Assembly: GCF_015864825.1 (NCBI RefSeq)
Contig: NZ_JADYWL010000004.1
Location: forward strand, 62,001 to 126,000
Length of the DNA stretch: 64,000 bases
From: Psychrobacter sp. NZS113
Lineage (GTDB): Bacteria; Pseudomonadota; Gammaproteobacteria; Pseudomonadales; Moraxellaceae
Direction: 5' to 3'
Below, in pieces: positions 29,237 through 39,197 of this stretch (its first letter is position 1; each line of letters begins with the position of its first letter). Made by a program: the position numbers and the translations under genes. The notes under the pieces are model-generated. The model made no database searches and had not been told where the DNA came from. It was given only the letters and a program-made list of their open reading frames with translations.

Positions 29237-29876
29237 AAACATTGTTATGTCTATTGTAGGATGTTTTTTAATAGTATCTTGTAGCCCAAAAAATAATGCT
29301 GCTATTGAAAAAGATAGCTCTAGTGAGAATGTTGGCTTAATAAACGTCATTGAAAAAGACACTACTAATAGAAAAACAGTTGCTGATTCAACACATATTA
29401 TTGAAACAAAAAATATTAATGCCAGCACTCTTACTGATCTAAATGATTCAGGTTACTTCAATAAAAACAATTACAACGATATTTATATCGGCGATAAATT
29501 CGATGAGACTTTATTAAAGCGAGATACAGAAATTATTGATGACTGCTTTAACGCTGTTAGCAATACAGATGAAAAGGAAGCTAACTATCAAATAGAAAAT
29601 GGATTAGTAGCAATAATATATACTAATGAATTAGGACTTGGATCTTATAGTGGAGTCAAAACAGGAAGTAGCTTAGAAGATGTATATAGCAAACATGCCA
29701 ATGAGACACCTGAAGTAATAGACAATCCATATGGTGAATCAGGTAGAAATATAGTATTAATCTACTGGTATTCTCCCGAGAAGAATAGTGGTATTCGTTA
29801 TGATGTTGATGATGATATTGTTACAGGTATGAGTATAGGAAACACCTCTTTATTGTATATGGAAGGATGTCTGTAA
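29217..29876 (+). CDS. Lipoprotein, possible immunity protein for the peptidase fragment
   Basis: 219 residues. AGGAGG at 29203-29208 decides the ATG at 29217 over a later ATG at 29229. The signal ends in the lipobox IVSC (Cys about 19). The mature domain is acidic, with text such as YIGDKFDETLLKRDTE and LGSYSGVKTGSSLEDVYSKH, of no family I can name. Its start overlaps the end of the M15-like peptidase fragment, the typical arrangement of an effector and its immunity gene. Confidence 0.65.
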   Translation: MRSKMYKNIVMSIVGCFLIVSCSPKNNAAIEKDSSSENVGLINVIEKDTTNRKTVADSTHIIETKNINASTLTDLNDSGYFNKNNYNDIYIGDKFDETLLKRDTEIIDDCFNAVSNTDEKEANYQIENGLVAIIYTNELGLGSYSGVKTGSSLEDVYSKHANETPEVIDNPYGESGRNIVLIYWYSPEKNSGIRYDVDDDIVTGMSIGNTSLLYMEGCL

Positions 29877-29964
29877 TAATTTTTATTTCAATTTAGGATT
29901 AATAAAGAAAATTATATTTCATTAGCTAGTCTGAAATCTCATAAAATTCTTGAAGGTATTTAGA

Positions 29965-30732
29965 ATGAAATATTTATCGGTAGCTTTATTTTCTGTTACC
30001 TTAATAGCATGCAATGTAAACAATGAAGCCGCCACTAAAGTTGATATTAGTGAAGTTGATAAAAAAGATATGATTGAAGTTTCAAATAACAAAGCATTAG
30101 AATGCCATAACACCATACCAGATTGGCAAGCTAAAGAGCTAGCAGAAGTTCCTTGTTTTGAATTACCTATTTCTAATCAAGATTTCCTAGATATAAAGAA
30201 GTTTGATAATGGTATGTTTGATGTTGAAGGTGACAGGAAATACCCAAAATCTCAAGTGTATTATAAGCAAATATTACTGGGTCTCATACCCTACGATGAT
30301 CAAGAAACGTTTCTGCTTAGTTTTAGCAACGACCAATCCGAAGATATGTATCTAAATCAGTCATTTCATATTACAAGCATTAAAAAAGATAATGAGAAAG
30401 ATAGCACCTATACTATAGGAGTTTATCCTTTAGGGCTTATTGATTGTGAATTTCAAGATAGCGAACTCATTAAACTAGATATTGACCCTAACGAGTTTGC
30501 CGATATTGACTTTGATACTCTTGGACAAGAGAACATCCAGATAGATGATATCTGCATGATGAATTTTAACATTGATACTAACTGGCACTTGACTCGTTCA
30601 TATACTTGTCAAAACACTCAAGCTGATCAAGAAACCGTTGATAGTTTCAAAGAGCAATTTGGCTTCGAGTACCGTTTAGTTAATAACGATACGGGGATAA
30701 CTTATGAGCGGGTGGATATCAAAATAGATTAA
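29965..30732 (+). CDS. Lipoprotein of unknown function at the end of the cassette array
   Basis: 255 residues from ATG 29965; an in-frame TTG at 29950 is less likely. The lipobox is LIAC (Cys about 16). The mature part is strongly acidic with several Cys residues, and no family is recognised. It lies 88 bases after the preceding lipoprotein gene and is the last gene before the acnB/vgrG scar. It may be another orphan immunity protein. Confidence 0.6.
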   Translation: MKYLSVALFSVTLIACNVNNEAATKVDISEVDKKDMIEVSNNKALECHNTIPDWQAKELAEVPCFELPISNQDFLDIKKFDNGMFDVEGDRKYPKSQVYYKQILLGLIPYDDQETFLLSFSNDQSEDMYLNQSFHITSIKKDNEKDSTYTIGVYPLGLIDCEFQDSELIKLDIDPNEFADIDFDTLGQENIQIDDICMMNFNIDTNWHLTRSYTCQNTQADQETVDSFKEQFGFEYRLVNNDTGITYERVDIKID

Positions 30733-30780
30733 GATAATAACGGCACTGTCAACTAATTCAAAATCCGTAGCTTACCCAAC

Positions 30781-30927
30781 AAAAAACCTCGCATCATACA
30801 ATACGGGGTTTTCTTGTTTTGAACGTAAGACTTCTCATTTTACAAAGAAGCCTTAAAACATCAAAAACTAGGCCAACTGAGCGACGTTAATCTTATCCGC
30901 TTCTTCAGTGTACTCTAACATACGGTC
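30781..30927 (-). pseudogene. Duplicated 3' end and terminator of acnB
   Basis: These 147 bases match 31767-31897, the acnB terminator and last codons, in the same orientation. They share the AACTGAGC, CTTCTTCAGT and ACATACGGTC words, with scattered changes and a small insertion. The copy stops abruptly at ACGGTC, where sequence similar to vgrG2 begins. The stem of the copied terminator has one changed pair (G:U). Confidence 0.8.
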
Positions 30928-31048
30928 AGACATTAAGAGTGTTTAGTGAGAAGGTTGAGTTAGAGATTATTGGCAACGTGAACCATAAAGGAGAGATTAA
31001 AGTTATTGACCTATGCTGTCAAATCCATACGGTTAAATTGGGGAGATT
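30922..31048 (+). pseudogene. Orphan vgrG 3' fragment with alternative tail
   Basis: The first ~90 bases match vgrG2 from 23111 (ACGGTCAGACATTAAGAGTG) with a 9-bp in-frame deletion, and encode GNVNHKGEIKVID as in VgrG2. The frame then reads CCQIHTVKLGRL and stops, instead of the acidic Cys/His tail. No start or upstream vgrG part is present. It shows that a second version of the VgrG tail once existed here. Confidence 0.8.
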
Positions 31049-31122
31049 GTAGTTACGCAGCCTGACGATAAAAACCTTGTTTTGTAACCTTGGTGATATA
31101 TCAATTCATTAGTAATACCATC

Positions 31123-31156
31123 AAAAAAGGGCTACCAATATGGCAGCCCTTTTTTG
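31123..31156. terminator. Terminator downstream of the PACE efflux gene
   Basis: An 11-bp stem of A6-GGGCT with AGCCC-T6 and further CC/GG pairing inside. It has A and T tracts on both sides, so it can work in both directions, 15 bases past the end of the minus-strand efflux gene. Confidence 0.85.
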
Positions 31157-31170
31157 GTCAATGTCTTTAG

Positions 31171-31614
31171 TTAAGAGGCAGACGCGGGTTTATAGTGATA
31201 AGGTAAAGTAAATATTTTATCGAAAATAAAGGTGAATAAGAAGTTATATATTAAGAAGAAAATCATCAGAGCGGCTTCCATCATAAACGCTTCGATCAAG
31301 CCGACATTATACCAAATGATGTATATCGGTAAACAAATCAATACTAGGCCGATTTCAAAGATGAGCGCATGCGCACTACGAATCAGTAATGTACGCTGTG
31401 CCACCTGCCTGTGACGCTCCCAAGCTTCAAAAGCAGTATTGTATAAGAAGTTCCAAATAATCGCAGCGAGCGATATCATCATAGCAGCGGGCAATGATTC
31501 TGATGCATCACTGTTGCTAAGCTTCATCAGTACAAAGGTAGAGGAGATGATTGCGAGAATCTCAAACACAATCACATAGACGATACGGCGTTTAACTGGG
31601 GATAAGGTAATCAA
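31171..31614 (-). CDS. PACE-family efflux transporter
   Basis: 147 residues from TTG 31614, which has a GGAG ribosome binding site 6 bases upstream. A longer frame from GTG 31695 would add 27 residues unlike the family. Four membrane segments make two bacterial-transmembrane-pair units: RRIVYVIVFEIL with WNFLYNTAFEAWERHR, then RSAHALIFEIGLVL with FFLIYNFLFTFIFDKIF. PACE proteins such as AceI export biocides or polyamines by proton exchange; the substrate here is unknown. The length fits the ~145-residue norm. The gene lies between the T6SS region scar and acnB. Confidence 0.85.
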   Translation of the reverse strand: MITLSPVKRRIVYVIVFEILAIISSTFVLMKLSNSDASESLPAAMMISLAAIIWNFLYNTAFEAWERHRQVAQRTLLIRSAHALIFEIGLVLICLPIYIIWYNVGLIEAFMMEAALMIFFLIYNFLFTFIFDKIFTLPYHYKPASAS

Positions 31615-31766
31615 CCAAAACTCCAAAGCACATAGGTGCGTATTAAAGTATCGGTCCGTCCCGAGATAGAAAGAATAAAGATATTGCAGAGCCACGGTTT
31701 CCGCCTGCTACTATATTATACATTAGACAACATAAAAAACCAGACTGCCCATTTATAGAAGAATAT

Positions 31767-31804
31767 AAAAAACCCCGCATCATCACGATACGGGGTTTTC
31801 TTTA
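31767..31804 (-). terminator. Terminator of acnB
   Basis: A 9-bp stem (AAAACCCCG with CGGGGTTTT) flanked by A and T tracts, about 35 bases past the acnB stop on the minus strand. A decayed copy lies at 30781-30816. Confidence 0.85.
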
Positions 31805-31837
31805 TTGAAAAACGTTTAGCTTAAATTTCAACCAAGA

Positions 31838-34441
31838 TTAAGTCAACTGAGCAACGTTAATTTTATCAGCTTCTTCAGTATACTCTGACATACGGTCGAA
31901 GTTCATGTATTGATACACTTCCTCGCCCATGCTGTCTAGCATACCAGCATACTGCTGATATTCGTCGTTGGTTGGCAGTTTACCAAGTACCGCTGCTACT
32001 GCTGCAAGCTCTGCAGAAGCTAGGTATACGTTAGCGCCTTGACCTAGACGGTTCGGGAAGTTACGCGTAGAGGTAGATACGGCGGTAGACTTCGGAGCGA
32101 TACGTGCTTGGTTACCCATACACAATGAACAACCTGGCATCTCAGTACGAGCACCGGCTTGAGCATAGATGTTGTAGTAACCCTCTTCCATCAACTGACG
32201 CGCATCCATTTTAGTTGGTGGCGCAATCCATAGACGAGTTTTTAGACTTCCTGCTGGTACGTCTTTTAGCAGTTTACCAGCGGCACGGAAATGACCAATG
32301 TTGGTCATACATGAACCAATGAATACTTCATCAATGGTATCACCAGCGACGTCAGCTAATGTTTTAGCATCATCTGGATCATTCGGGCAGCATAGGATAG
32401 GCTCTTTGATATCAGACATATCGATAGTCATATCGATCGTGTACTCAGCATCTTCATCGGCACGCAATAGGCTTGGGTTCGCTAGCCAATCTTGCATCTG
32501 CTCGATACGACGACTGATGGTACGTGCATCGCCATAGCCTTCTGAGATCATCCACTTAAGTAGCGTGATGTTTGAGTTTAAGTACTCAGTCACTGACGCT
32601 TCAGATAGAGTTATAGTACAACCAGCAGCACTACGCTCAGCTGATGCATCAGATAGCTCAAACGCTTGCTCAGCAGTTAAGTCTTCTAGACCTTCGATTT
32701 CAAGAATACGACCGTTGAATTCGTTGATTTTACCTTTCTTATCGACAGTCAATAGACCTTCTTTGATTGCTTGATAAGGAATCGCATGTACTAAGTCACG
32801 TAGTGTGATACCAGGCTGACGTTCGCCAACGAAGCGTACACGGACAGACTCAGGCATATCAAGTGGCATAACACCAGTCGCTGCGGCAAATGCCACTAGA
32901 CCAGAACCCGCTGGGAACGAGATACCCATTGGGAAACGAGTATGCGAGTCACCACCAGTACCAACGGTATCTGGAAGTAGCATACGGTTCAACCAGCTAT
33001 GAATGATACCATCACCTGGACGTAAGCTTACGCCGCCACGGTTCATGATAAAGTCAGGTAGTGTGTGCTGAGTTTCAACGTCAACTGGCTTTGGATAAGC
33101 CGCAGTGTGACAAAATGACTGCATCACGAGATCCGCTTGGAAACCTAGGCAAGCCAAATCTTTTAGCTCATCACGAGTCATTGGACCAGTAGTATCCTGG
33201 CTACCAACAGTTGTCATTTTAGGCTCACAGTACATACCAGGACGTACGCCCTCTAAACCACAAGCTTTACCAACCATTTTTTGCGCAAGGGTAAAGCCTT
33301 TACCAGTATCAACTGGCTCTTCTGGTTTAGCAAAGATATCTGAATGACCAAGACCCATGTATTCACGAGCACGATTGGTCAGGCCACGACCAACGATCAA
33401 TGGAATACGGCCACCAGCACGAACTTCGTCAAGCAACGTTGGCGAGTTTAGCTCAAACGTTGACAATACTTCGTCAGAGTCATGCTTAGTGATTTTGCCT
33501 TCGTACGGATAGATGTCAAATACATCACCCATGTTTAGGTTATCAACCGCTACTTTTTCGATTGGCAATGCACCAGAATCTTCCATCGTGTTAAAGAAGA
33601 TAGGCGCGATGTTGTTACCAAGTACTAGACCACCGCCACGTTTGTTTGGTACGTTAGGGATATCATCACCCATCAACCACAACACTGAGTTGGTTGCAGA
33701 CTTACGGCTAGAACCCGTACCGACAACATCACCAACATAAGCCAATTGATGGCCTAGTTTTTTCAGCTCTTCGATTTGCTTCATTGGGCCAACGACGCCT
33801 TCGTCATCAGCATTGATGCCGTCACGAGAGTTTTTGTGCATGGCTAATGAATGCAATGGGATGTCTGGACGGCTCCATGCATCTTGCGCAGGTGACAAGT
33901 CATCTGTGTTGGTTTCGCCAGTTACTTTGAACGTTGTATAAGTTGTTTTTTCTGGTACTGCAGCGCGGTTCAAGAACCACTCAGCATCTGCCCAAGATTG
34001 AACGACTTCTTTTGCAATAGTGTTGCCCGCTTCTGCTTTTTCAGTCACGTCATTGAACGCGTCAAATACTAGCAAAGTCTTTTTCAATGCTTCAGCAGCA
34101 TCTTGTGCAACATCGCTATCATCTAGTGCAGCAACCAATGGCTGAACGTTGTAGCCACCTTGCATGGTGCCTAAGATTTCAACTGCTTTTTGCTTGCTGA
34201 TAAGTGGTGATGATGTTTCACCCTTAAGGATCGCAGCTAAAAATGCCGCTTTAACGTAAGCAGCTTGGTCAACACCAGCAGGAATACGATTTTCTAGCAA
34301 GTTCATCAAGAATGCATCTTCGCCTGCAGGTGGCGTTTTTAATAGCTCAACCAACTCTGCTACTTGTTTTTCATTCAGTGGTAGCGGAACCGTTCCTAGC
34401 TCAGCACGTTCTTCGACATGTTTACGATAAGCTTCTAACAC
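31838..34441 (-). CDS. acnB: Bifunctional aconitate hydratase 2 / 2-methylisocitrate dehydratase
   Basis: 867 residues, the usual AcnB length. An N-terminal HEAT-like domain (1-160) is followed by the swivel domain ([21 protein letters not shown]) and the aconitase core. The [4Fe-4S] ligands are visible in GSCMTN and in GCSLCMG (Cys771 and Cys774). It interconverts citrate and isocitrate in the TCA cycle and can act on 2-methylcitrate-derived substrates. It stands as a single gene with its own terminator. Its 3' end was copied at 30781-30927. Confidence 0.97.
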   Translation of the reverse strand: MLEAYRKHVEERAELGTVPLPLNEKQVAELVELLKTPPAGEDAFLMNLLENRIPAGVDQAAYVKAAFLAAILKGETSSPLISKQKAVEILGTMQGGYNVQPLVAALDDSDVAQDAAEALKKTLLVFDAFNDVTEKAEAGNTIAKEVVQSWADAEWFLNRAAVPEKTTYTTFKVTGETNTDDLSPAQDAWSRPDIPLHSLAMHKNSRDGINADDEGVVGPMKQIEELKKLGHQLAYVGDVVGTGSSRKSATNSVLWLMGDDIPNVPNKRGGGLVLGNNIAPIFFNTMEDSGALPIEKVAVDNLNMGDVFDIYPYEGKITKHDSDEVLSTFELNSPTLLDEVRAGGRIPLIVGRGLTNRAREYMGLGHSDIFAKPEEPVDTGKGFTLAQKMVGKACGLEGVRPGMYCEPKMTTVGSQDTTGPMTRDELKDLACLGFQADLVMQSFCHTAAYPKPVDVETQHTLPDFIMNRGGVSLRPGDGIIHSWLNRMLLPDTVGTGGDSHTRFPMGISFPAGSGLVAFAAATGVMPLDMPESVRVRFVGERQPGITLRDLVHAIPYQAIKEGLLTVDKKGKINEFNGRILEIEGLEDLTAEQAFELSDASAERSAAGCTITLSEASVTEYLNSNITLLKWMISEGYGDARTISRRIEQMQDWLANPSLLRADEDAEYTIDMTIDMSDIKEPILCCPNDPDDAKTLADVAGDTIDEVFIGSCMTNIGHFRAAGKLLKDVPAGSLKTRLWIAPPTKMDARQLMEEGYYNIYAQAGARTEMPGCSLCMGNQARIAPKSTAVSTSTRNFPNRLGQGANVYLASAELAAVAAVLGKLPTNDEYQQYAGMLDSMGEEVYQYMNFDRMSEYTEEADKINVAQLT

Positions 34442-34898
34442 AATAGTCGTCCTCGTTAGTTGGTGTTTAGCACATTACGTTGGGTAGTCAGTATGACAGC
34501 CTGCGTCCATGTACTAGATGGAATAATTATCTGTGCAATCATAGCTCAAAACGCTCTAAATGTTAATGGCTCAGCTTGGAAAAGGCTTAGAATAAGGCCA
34601 TATTGGACATTTATTATAAAAATAGTACCGTCAATAGTACGCTTGAATGGTCTTTTATAATTTATACGTCTATTACTACGCTCATCGACTGCTTTATGAT
34701 TTTCGATTAAATAGACGCTACGTGCCTGCTATACTCTTCTATAAGATATTATTTTTCAAACATGCTTTTTTTCAAATGCGCTTTAGTCATTTAATGCACT
34801 CTAGCACAGCAGCTTAATAAAGTAGCACATATCATTAGCATACATATATCATTAGCATACATAGCTAGCACATATAAACCGCCAGTGAGGATAATAAA
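34442..34898. promoter_or_regulatory. Divergent control region between acnB and the CMD-like gene
   Basis: A 457-base region with no gene. It must hold the acnB promoter on the minus strand and that of the 34899 gene on the plus strand. The only clear structure is the 17-bp tandem repeat at 34829-34862, listed separately. Confidence 0.55.
34829..34862 (+). repeat. Perfect 17-bp tandem repeat upstream of the CMD-like gene
   Basis: ATATCATTAGCATACAT occurs twice without a gap, ending 36 bases before the ATG at 34899. It could be a paired regulator site or a slippage product. Confidence 0.75.
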
Positions 34899-35303
34899 AT
34901 GAATGATAAAGAAAACAATGCCAATTATGACAACGGTCTAAAAGTTCGCACCGAGGTAATGGGTGAGCAACATGTCAAACGCTCACTGGATAGCGCGAAT
35001 GGGTTCACTCAGCCATTACAGAATTGGATCATTGAGCATGCGTGGGGTAGCACGTGGCAAGAGGACTCCGTATTACCACGCAAATATCGATCATTGATCA
35101 CTATCGCTTTTTTAATTGCCCAAAAAAGCCCAAATGAGCTAAAAGGACATATTCGAGGCGCTATCAATAATGGTGCCAGTGTCGCTGAGATTCGAGAAGT
35201 GCTCATGCATAGCTTGCCCTACTGCGGCGCACCTGCTACCCAAGAAGCGTTTCGTGCCGCCATAGAAATCCTGAATGAGTTGGATATTGACATAGATATT
35301 TAA
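34899..35303 (+). CDS. Carboxymuconolactone decarboxylase family protein
   Basis: 134 residues of the CMD/AhpD-like fold: NWIIEHAWGSTWQEDSVLPRKYRSLITIAFLIAQ, then ELKGHIRGAINNGASVAEIREVLMHSLPYCGAPATQEAFRAA. It has one Cys in LPYCG and lacks the CxxC pair of AhpD, so it is closer to the gamma-carboxymuconolactone decarboxylase type. No aromatic catabolism genes lie nearby, so its substrate is unclear. A GAGGATAA ribosome binding site precedes the ATG. It lies divergent from acnB. Confidence 0.85.
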   Translation: MNDKENNANYDNGLKVRTEVMGEQHVKRSLDSANGFTQPLQNWIIEHAWGSTWQEDSVLPRKYRSLITIAFLIAQKSPNELKGHIRGAINNGASVAEIREVLMHSLPYCGAPATQEAFRAAIEILNELDIDIDI

Positions 35304-35370
35304 AACTATGGTAAAGAGATAAGTCGTAGTAATCTTAACAAGATTGATTAAAAGCTACCCCTTGAATTTC

Positions 35371-35379
35371 TGTTATAAT
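35371..35379 (+). promoter_or_regulatory. Extended -10 promoter element for lipA
   Basis: TGT followed by TATAAT, an extended -10 box about 73 bases before the lipA ATG. No good -35 is seen at standard spacing, which fits extended -10 promoters. Confidence 0.5.
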
Positions 35380-35451
35380 GTCCTCACTCACAACACATTC
35401 TAATAATTCCATAAACCCTTATAAGATAAAGGGTTAAGAGATAATTTTATT

Positions 35452-36495
35452 ATGACAATTGCCGTACAAACCTATGTACCTGCTGCTAAGGCCAAACCCA
35501 AAAAAGCCATTCAAGGCGAGAAGCTGCGTGGATACGATAAAGTTGCCCGTATCCCAATTAAAGTGATCCCGACCATCGAGGCAAAGAAAAAGCCAGATTG
35601 GATTCGGGTCAAGATGTCATCGCCTGCTGAAGTAGCCCGTATCAAAGCCACTTTGCGTGAGCAAAAGCTTTATACCGTCTGTGAAGAAGCCGCCTGCCCT
35701 AACCTGCCACAGTGCTTCGCTGATGGTACGGCGACCTTTATGATTATGGGTGATATCTGTACGCGTCGCTGCCCGTTCTGTGATGTCGGCCATGGTCGTC
35801 CAAATGAGCTAGATGCTGATGAGCCACGCCATACTGCTGAGACAATTGAAGGCTTGAAGCTCAAGTATGCAGTCATTACTTCTGTGGATCGTGATGATCT
35901 AAAAGATGGCGGTGCTATGCATTTCGTTGAAGTACTCAACGAATCACGTGCGCTTAGCCCGAACTGCTTAATTGAGATATTGGTGCCTGATTTTCGTGGT
36001 CGTATGGATATTGCATTGGATTTGCTAACGGAAACGCCGCCAGATGTCTTTAACCATAACATCGAAACGGTACCGCGTTTGTACAAAGCGTTCCGTCCAG
36101 GTTCTGATTATCAGCATTCACTCGACTTGCTTAAGCTGTATAAAGAGCGCCGTCCAGATATCGCTACCAAATGTGGCTTTATGGTTGGCCTTGGTGAGAC
36201 CGAAGAAGAGATTTATGCGCTGCTTGACGATTTAAAGGCACATAATGTGGATATGATTACGGTTGGTCAGTATCTACAACCTAGTAAAAACCATGCGCCT
36301 GTTGATCGCTATGTCCATCCAGATGAGTTCCAACGTTATATGGACTACGGCAAAAAGATCGGATTCTTTAATATTTGGGCAGGTCCAATGGTACGTTCAA
36401 GCTACTTTGCAGATCGTCAGTACTACGGCGAAGACTGCCCTGCACCAATCCGTAGCAAAAAAGCATTGGCGGCAGAAGGTAAACTTGGTTGCTAA
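35452..36495 (+). CDS. lipA: Lipoyl synthase
   Basis: 347 residues. The two iron-sulfur cluster motifs are complete: [12 protein letters not shown] (Cys77, 82, 88) for the auxiliary cluster and CTRRCPFC (Cys103, 107, 110) for the radical-SAM cluster. The C-terminal RSSY motif is also present. It inserts two sulfurs into the octanoyl group carried on lipoate-dependent enzymes. The N-terminus (first ~40 residues, Lys/Ala/Pro-rich) is longer than the minimal family core. The gene stands alone, without lipB beside it, and is followed by a strong terminator. Confidence 0.97.
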   Translation: MTIAVQTYVPAAKAKPKKAIQGEKLRGYDKVARIPIKVIPTIEAKKKPDWIRVKMSSPAEVARIKATLREQKLYTVCEEAACPNLPQCFADGTATFMIMGDICTRRCPFCDVGHGRPNELDADEPRHTAETIEGLKLKYAVITSVDRDDLKDGGAMHFVEVLNESRALSPNCLIEILVPDFRGRMDIALDLLTETPPDVFNHNIETVPRLYKAFRPGSDYQHSLDLLKLYKERRPDIATKCGFMVGLGETEEEIYALLDDLKAHNVDMITVGQYLQPSKNHAPVDRYVHPDEFQRYMDYGKKIGFFNIWAGPMVRSSYFADRQYYGEDCPAPIRSKKALAAEGKLGC

Positions 36496-36548
36496 TCTGA
36501 CCATACAGCTGATGTAAAAGCGTTCGCTAAGAAAAGCTACTGAGCATA

Positions 36549-36589
36549 GAAAAAGGGTGAATAACAAATTTGTTATTCACCCTTTTTTT
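36549..36589. terminator. Bidirectional terminator between lipA and the TRAP permease gene
   Basis: A perfect 19-bp inverted repeat (36550-36568 with 36569-36587) with A-tract on one side and T-tract on the other, between two convergent genes. Confidence 0.9.
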
Positions 36590-36619
36590 GTAACTTAATT
36601 AAATATCAATACCTAAAAG

Positions 36620-38662
36620 CTAGACACTTAACGTCGGTGTCGGTGCTTCACTCGTCTTAATATTAAACACAGCAATACCAAGCACAATAACAGCGCCTGC
36701 AACACCAGTGATGATCTCAGGATAAATCAACAACAATGCTCCAACCACCAAGATAACACGGGTAAGCGTATTCATTCCGCCTCTGAAATATCCCTCAAGC
36801 GCAGCGCTTAGTGCAATCACACCAGTGATTGACGTTACTACCACGGTAATGATATCTACAATAGGAGGCAGTGGGAAATCTTTCGCCGTGACTGCCAAAC
36901 CTGTTGGATCTATCATTAGCATCGTCGGGTTGTAGATAAACATAAACGGCACGATGAATCCAGCAAGGGCAAGTTTCAGCGACAAGAAGCCCGTTCTCAT
37001 CGGATCGCCACCTGATATACCAGCACCAGCAAAGGCTGCCAGACACACAGGCGGTGTAATATTGGCAAAGATACCAAAATAGAATACAAACATATGCGCT
37101 GATAAAATTGGAATATCAAAGCCAGCTAGTGCAGGTGCTGCCATTGTCGCCGTAATGATATAGGCAGGAATAGAAGGTAGTCCCATGCCTAAAACCATCG
37201 ATGCCAACATGGTTAAGATGAGCGTAAAGAATAATGACCCTGCGCCTAATGTGACGATAGATGAGGTCATCACCGTACCAAAGCTGGTCAAACTAACGAC
37301 CCCGATGATAATACCGACGACCGCACAAGCCGCCATGACCGCTAGTGACTGGCGAGCACCATCCTCTAGTGCGCCTAAGATATCAGACAACCCCATGCGA
37401 GTCTCAGCACGTAACATACTGATCACAACGGTGAACCCAATGGTATAAGCCGCTGCATAGCCAACTGGCACGTTTTTGATTAATAAGAAAACCAAAAACA
37501 CAATCGGTAGTAGCATATGACCACGGGCTTTTAGTACTTCTTTTACCGCTGGCAAGTTTTCTTTCGCGATGCCTTTTAGATCACGGCGTCCAGCGCGGAA
37601 ATGCACCTGTGCAATCACGCCCAAATAGTACAAAATCGCGGGCAGTAAGGCTGCCAATGCAATTGTGCTATAAGGTAAGCCTGTTGTCTCGGCCATGATG
37701 AACGCACTCGCACCCATAATTGGCGGTAATATCTGCCCGCCAACAGAGGCACTTGCCTCAACGGCACCCGCAAAATCTTTGTGATAGCCGACCTTTTTCA
37801 TCAACGGAATGGTGAAAGCACCGGTACTGACCACGTTTGATAACGCAGAGCCGTTGATACTGCCCATAAAGCCACTAGAAATGACCGCTACTTTTGCAGG
37901 GCCGCCTTTTTTGTGACCCGCGATGGCCAATGCCAAATCATTGAACAGCTGCCCCATTCCCGAGCGTGCTAAGAACGCGCCAAAGAGAATGAATAGGAAA
38001 ATGAACGTTACCGATGCACCAATCGCAACAGAGTATAAGCCTTCGGTTTTTAAGAATAATTGACCAAAGATATCGCCCATATCATAAGGACGAGTCAATA
38101 ATCTATCAGGCATAAAATCCAAATGACTGACAAATGGATACGCCAAAAATATCCCTGCTAAGATCGGTAAAATCCAACCAGTGATACGGCGACTACCCTC
38201 TAGCACACAGACCACCGTAATCAATGAAAATATCACATCGACTTGGTTGGCCATACCGCCACGCGAGGTCACAATATCTTGATACTCATATATTAGATAG
38301 CCCATGCCAGATAACGACAGCGCAAACCAAATCCAGTCATACCATGCCACGCGCTGGCGGCTGCTTTTTTTACTCGCGGGGAAAATCAAGAAAATTAATG
38401 CAAAACCAACGCCTACGTGTACAGAACGCTGTAATAACGCTGGCATCGGATTAAAGGTAATATAGAGGTGAAACAGTGAATAGAGTATACAAACCCCAGC
38501 GATCAAATACTTCACTGGTCCTTGAGTAATATGACGCGTGATTGACTCTCGGTCATATTTTTCCAATACTGCTTTGTTGATTGCCGCAGCTTCAGCGTCG
38601 GTATCAACATGAGCGTCTGGCTTGGTAGTTACGCTACCGTGATCCGTCACTTGGGATGTCAT
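36620..38662 (-). CDS. TRAP transporter fused permease, TAXI type (4TM/12TM)
   Basis: 680 residues from ATG 38662, which has AAGGA 8 bases upstream; a frame from 38698 is less likely. About 16 or more membrane segments combine the small (DctQ-like) and large (DctM-like) TRAP subunits. TRAP family words include GGQILPPIMGASAFIMAE and GMGLPSIPAYIITA. It moves substrate through the inner membrane by sodium or proton symport, fed by the TAXI receptor encoded two genes upstream. Its start overlaps the DUF1850 gene by 29 bases, showing translational coupling. The substrate is not predictable. Confidence 0.93.
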   Translation of the reverse strand: MTSQVTDHGSVTTKPDAHVDTDAEAAAINKAVLEKYDRESITRHITQGPVKYLIAGVCILYSLFHLYITFNPMPALLQRSVHVGVGFALIFLIFPASKKSSRQRVAWYDWIWFALSLSGMGYLIYEYQDIVTSRGGMANQVDVIFSLITVVCVLEGSRRITGWILPILAGIFLAYPFVSHLDFMPDRLLTRPYDMGDIFGQLFLKTEGLYSVAIGASVTFIFLFILFGAFLARSGMGQLFNDLALAIAGHKKGGPAKVAVISSGFMGSINGSALSNVVSTGAFTIPLMKKVGYHKDFAGAVEASASVGGQILPPIMGASAFIMAETTGLPYSTIALAALLPAILYYLGVIAQVHFRAGRRDLKGIAKENLPAVKEVLKARGHMLLPIVFLVFLLIKNVPVGYAAAYTIGFTVVISMLRAETRMGLSDILGALEDGARQSLAVMAACAVVGIIIGVVSLTSFGTVMTSSIVTLGAGSLFFTLILTMLASMVLGMGLPSIPAYIITATMAAPALAGFDIPILSAHMFVFYFGIFANITPPVCLAAFAGAGISGGDPMRTGFLSLKLALAGFIVPFMFIYNPTMLMIDPTGLAVTAKDFPLPPIVDIITVVVTSITGVIALSAALEGYFRGGMNTLTRVILVVGALLLIYPEIITGVAGAVIVLGIAVFNIKTSEAPTPTLSV

Positions 38663-39197
38663 GACAAAAGTCCTTGTTAAATCTATCAATGAAACCATAC
38701 ATTTTCGGCATGATCGTTACTTCAGAATAATCTGGCACCAACTGATGTATTAAAACACGATGGTCGCCATAATCAATCTCACCTTTGGTCAGTCTGGATA
38801 CCACCCAATTGAGATTAGGTAACTTCTCATTGATTTGGTAACCCAGATAGCCAGGTTTTTGTACAGGAGCAAGCATTTCGGTGGAAGGAGTACCTGCACC
38901 GAAAGCTTCAAAATAGGTTGTGGTCAGTAGCAGTGCACCTTTTTCCGTACGGCTTTCGTCAATACGTTGGTACTGCTCCTCCCACCATTGTTTTTCTACA
39001 GAATGTATCCATCGCAGTTGAAAGTCAGACTCAACGAAATAACAAACTGTATCATCAGCACCTTCTACTCCTGCGACGCGCACTTCAACGACAGGCTGGA
39101 GAATAACCCCCATCCATAACGTAAAAAAAACCAGCGCGGCAATAAATGCTGCGCCAGTCGATAACCACAATGAATTATTTGGCTGCTTGTTCGTCAT
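38634..39197 (-). CDS. DUF1850 domain protein of a TAXI-TRAP operon
   Basis: 187 residues from ATG 39197. One membrane segment near the N-terminus is followed by a DUF1850 domain (FQLRWIHSVEKQWWEEQYQ, TYFEAFGAGTPS). Proteins of this family often lie between the TAXI receptor and the fused permease, and their function is unknown. Both ends overlap the neighbouring genes (23 and 29 bases), so all three should be translated together. A longer frame to 39242 would start deep inside the receptor gene and is less likely. Confidence 0.85.
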   Translation of the reverse strand: MTNKQPNNSLWLSTGAAFIAALVFFTLWMGVILQPVVEVRVAGVEGADDTVCYFVESDFQLRWIHSVEKQWWEEQYQRIDESRTEKGALLLTTTYFEAFGAGTPSTEMLAPVQKPGYLGYQINEKLPNLNWVVSRLTKGEIDYGDHRVLIHQLVPDYSEVTIMPKMYGFIDRFNKDFCHDIPSDGSR

